Part shown: positions 47,472-49,036 of the stretch, piece by piece | How positions within the stretch are numbered: the first letter of the stretch is position 1 | Layout of the letters: the number at the start of each line of letters is the position of its first letter | Assembly (NCBI RefSeq): GCF_001953635.1 | Contig: NZ_MEJH01000018.1 | Span: 1-49,036 of the forward strand | Origin: Alteromonas abrolhosensis | GTDB taxonomy: Bacteria; Pseudomonadota; Gammaproteobacteria; Enterobacterales; Alteromonadaceae | Length of the DNA: 49,036 bases | Direction: 5' to 3' | Position numbers and translations under genes: made by a program | Notes under the pieces: generated by a model | Database searches by the model: none | What the model saw: only the letters and a program-made list of their open reading frames with translations | Told to the model about the DNA's origin: nothing

Positions 47472-47813
47472 TCACTTCACCCTCTTTAAATCGCCGTCGT
47501 CAAATCCTACAGTAATATTTGGTACACAATTGAGTATTGTTTGCTGGCCTGAATTAAGAATTTCTAGTACTGCATCAATGACATGTTGTTGAACAGTTTG
47601 CCATTCCATTGCTTCTAAATTTAACATTAAATATTTGTTCGATGGGACGAAGTCTTCATTACAAGCCCAATCATCATTGTCTGGGTCGTATTTATTGGAG
47701 CCAACCAGGTATGCCGTATAATTACCTTGTGACTGAAATAAGCCAATATTAATTGCTTTGAGAGAGGGTCTATCTTTTATGCTTTCAATCCATGCTTGAA
47801 ACTCAACTTCCAT
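47472..47813 (-). CDS. cassette gene: 113-residue acidic soluble protein, unknown
   Basis: AAGGAAG precedes the ATG. The protein has no membrane helix or signal peptide and is acidic. Recognisable stretches are AINIGLFQSQGNYTAYLVGS and DPDNDDWACNEDFVPSNKY, followed by an amphipathic helix (VQQHVIDAVLEILNSG) and a closing ITVGFDDGDL. The general build recalls immunity or adaptor proteins near toxin systems, but no family is recognised and no toxin is adjacent. The stop TGA is one base from the attC. Confidence 0.65.
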   Translation of the reverse strand: MEVEFQAWIESIKDRPSLKAINIGLFQSQGNYTAYLVGSNKYDPDNDDWACNEDFVPSNKYLMLNLEAMEWQTVQQHVIDAVLEILNSGQQTILNCVPNITVGFDDGDLKRVK

Positions 47814-47830
47814 TAAGTAGCTTCCTTGAC

Positions 47831-47930
47831 TTATAACGCCTTACTAAGGGGCGCATAAATGCTTGGCTAAAATTAGCGACGAAGGAGCACAAGCCAAGCG
47901 TTTTGCGTCCTTTTAAGTAACTTGTTATAT
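47831..47930 (-). repeat. attC recombination site (100 bases)
   Basis: On the minus strand it begins ATATAACAAG (overlapping the TAA stop of the 197-residue gene) and ends at GTTATAA. The arms TTACTTAAAAGGACGC...GCTTGGCT and TTACTAAGGGGCGC...GCTTGGCT align with a few unpaired bases, the classical attC imperfect hairpin. It is the clearest example in the window. Confidence 0.92.
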
Positions 47931-48518
47931 GCCTGTAGTCGTTAAAATTTTCTCGATTGCACTTAACTGTAAGTCCAATTGAGCTTCATTAATATGACCT
48001 TTTTGATATGCCATTTCAAATTCCAAGAGTTTTAGTGTTTGTTCTAAAACCTTGAGATATAAAGGAGCATTATATGTACGACTTCTTTTAAGGTTGATTA
48101 AATATTCGTTCAGATCACTTAACGTTGTCCCTGATAAATTTTTGCTGACTATATTTTGCATTAAGAAAGTGTCTAAATATTCTGGGTATGGTGGTGGGTT
48201 TTTTAAAAAGAACTCAGCCTTCAATTCATCTTCTTTTGGCAATTTATTAAAATATTCTATCAATTCTTCACTATATTCATAACAAGTCTCTACTGAAGAA
48301 ATCGATGACTGTAAAAGTTTAATTACATCTTGTTTTTCTTTTTGTTTCGCTTCGTAATTTGTAATAGATATAGCTAATAGAACACCAACTAATGTCGCAA
48401 CAAGAGTAAGAAAGAAATTAATTCCGACACTATAACGCTCAATAACACTTTTAAATTTAGGTATAAACGTAAAGACACCAAGAAAACAAAGAAGAATAGT
48501 GAGTATTATGTAAAGCAT
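47925..48518 (-). CDS. cassette gene: 197-residue membrane-anchored helical protein, unknown
   Basis: AAAGGA lies six bases before the ATG. Two N-terminal helices (about 1-17, 32-53) are followed by a long, mostly helical, Leu/Glu/Lys-rich cytoplasmic part (about 55-197). Base composition is visibly AT-richer than the core genome, suggesting a foreign source. The stop TAA lies inside the attC inverse core, an arrangement expected from cassette architecture. No family recognised. Confidence 0.7.
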   Translation of the reverse strand: MLYIILTILLCFLGVFTFIPKFKSVIERYSVGINFFLTLVATLVGVLLAISITNYEAKQKEKQDVIKLLQSSISSVETCYEYSEELIEYFNKLPKEDELKAEFFLKNPPPYPEYLDTFLMQNIVSKNLSGTTLSDLNEYLINLKRSRTYNAPLYLKVLEQTLKLLEFEMAYQKGHINEAQLDLQLSAIEKILTTTGI

Positions 48519-48563
48519 TTTAATCCTTTTAAATGATGAAAAATATAAGTCGAAGCGCTAGGC

Positions 48564-48671
48564 ATATAACTTTCCAATAACGGGCGCAGACATGTGGGGC
48601 ATAATGGCGAAGCCGCCCCACTTGTATGCGTCCCAGCGAACGTAGTGAGTGTGTTGATTGGGTTGTTATAT
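48564..48671 (-). repeat. attC recombination site (108 bases)
   Basis: On the minus strand it starts ATATAACAACCCAATC and ends at GTTATAT. It contains the CACTCACTACGTTCGCTGGGAC outer-arm segment shared with the 46650-46766 site and the arm pair ACAAGTGGGGC against ACATGTGGGGC. It belongs to the cassette at 48681-49016. Confidence 0.9.
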
Positions 48672-48680
48672 GCGCTGTAT

Positions 48681-49016
48681 TTAAGAGCCATTATTACGAT
48701 CTATCTTTGTTGCTATTGGCCAACCATACGCTACAAAAAATAAAAACCAACCAGATACAAGCCATGCATGTGCTTGTGGAAATACATTTGAAATGATCCC
48801 AGCAACAAGACCAGAGGACAAAATAACAATTATGTATCTATTAGCTAAAGTCTGTTGAGACCGTAATTCCTTAAAATAGGGGTCGAGAAAAACTAATAAA
48901 ATTGCTACTAAATATAGCGGAACGGCCCACTCTATAAGTGATTTAAAAAGAGCTGCTGTCGGTATAATAAGGACAGCACCACAATACATCCATTTTCTGC
49001 TATTAAATACTTCCAT
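48681..49016 (-). CDS. cassette gene: 111-residue membrane protein, unknown
   Basis: Four hydrophobic helices are visible (about 10-25, 28-45, 60-78, 84-102), with a short basic N-terminus and the closing TKIDRNNGS. The ATG at 49016 leaves only 20 bases before the window edge, so its upstream attC or attI is not seen. The stop is ten bases from the attC at 48564-48671. No family recognised. Confidence 0.65.
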   Translation of the reverse strand: MEVFNSRKWMYCGAVLIIPTAALFKSLIEWAVPLYLVAILLVFLDPYFKELRSQQTLANRYIIVILSSGLVAGIISNVFPQAHAWLVSGWFLFFVAYGWPIATKIDRNNGS

Positions 49017-49036
49017 TTTTCAAGCTACCACAAGCA

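Noticed and set aside
43400..49036. Prophage or genomic-island reading of the right end
   Set aside because: No phage structural genes or phage integrase; the attC sites explain the layout better. An integron integrase was looked for in the frames present and not found.

Overview
The window looks like chromosomal DNA of a marine gammaproteobacterium, most likely Alteromonas or a close relative. This rests on protein character (purEK, purA preceded by a YjeT-like gene, NhaA and NhaC sodium/proton antiporters, a CnoX-type thioredoxin), a moderate G+C content and VCR-like integron recombination sites. The genus is inferred from familiarity, not from a search. No rRNA, CRISPR array, prophage or restriction system is visible.

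Layout. 1-246 is the 3' end of an IS3-family element cut by the window edge. 433-5809 carries an exported M20 amidohydrolase, a large hybrid sensor kinase and nhaA, whose 3' end overlaps the kinase gene. 6085-7848 is purE-purK followed by a tRNA-Thr(TGT) with its own strong promoter. 7914-14433 holds stress, metal and envelope functions: a PCuAC copper chaperone, Dps, a PQQ-type sugar dehydrogenase, an S9 peptidase, an Mpo1-like membrane protein and a thioredoxin-TPR co-chaperone. 15233-20546 has a class V PLP enzyme, a DUF2065 protein, purA, an aldehyde dehydrogenase and a VOC protein. 20637-25326 has a PepSY membrane protein, an NYN-domain protein, gamma-glutamyltransferase and NhaC.

25520-32691 is a cell-wall turnover neighbourhood: a NagZ-like GH3 enzyme with an MscS channel, a divergently placed murQ-namZ pair, and alanine racemase. 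After it comes a tiny basic ORF ending in a very strong terminator. 33051-41565 is mixed housekeeping and transport: YitT, VOC, a porin with a periplasmic solute-binding protein, an Nramp-related transporter lacking the usual metal motifs, a lipoprotein, glyA and a LysR regulator. 41656-43374 is a minus-strand run encoding a TonB C-terminal domain protein, two GNAT acetyltransferases and a YjdM/PhnA zinc-ribbon protein.

From about 43.4 kb to the right edge the architecture changes to an integron cassette array read on the minus strand. Small genes lie with their stop codons at or inside imperfect-hairpin recombination sites (attC). Five good attC sites and at least two degenerate ones are visible. 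Cassettes encode small membrane proteins, a GFA-family protein, a reversed Phd/YefM-RelE toxin-antitoxin pair and unknown proteins. An IS110-family (IS1111-type) element sits exactly at the edge of one attC. Its long non-coding right end contains a structured segment with short matches to both insertion junctions, as expected of a guide (bridge/seek) RNA. No integrase gene is present in the window; if it exists it should lie beyond the right edge. This array and its attC-targeting IS are the most interesting part of the window.
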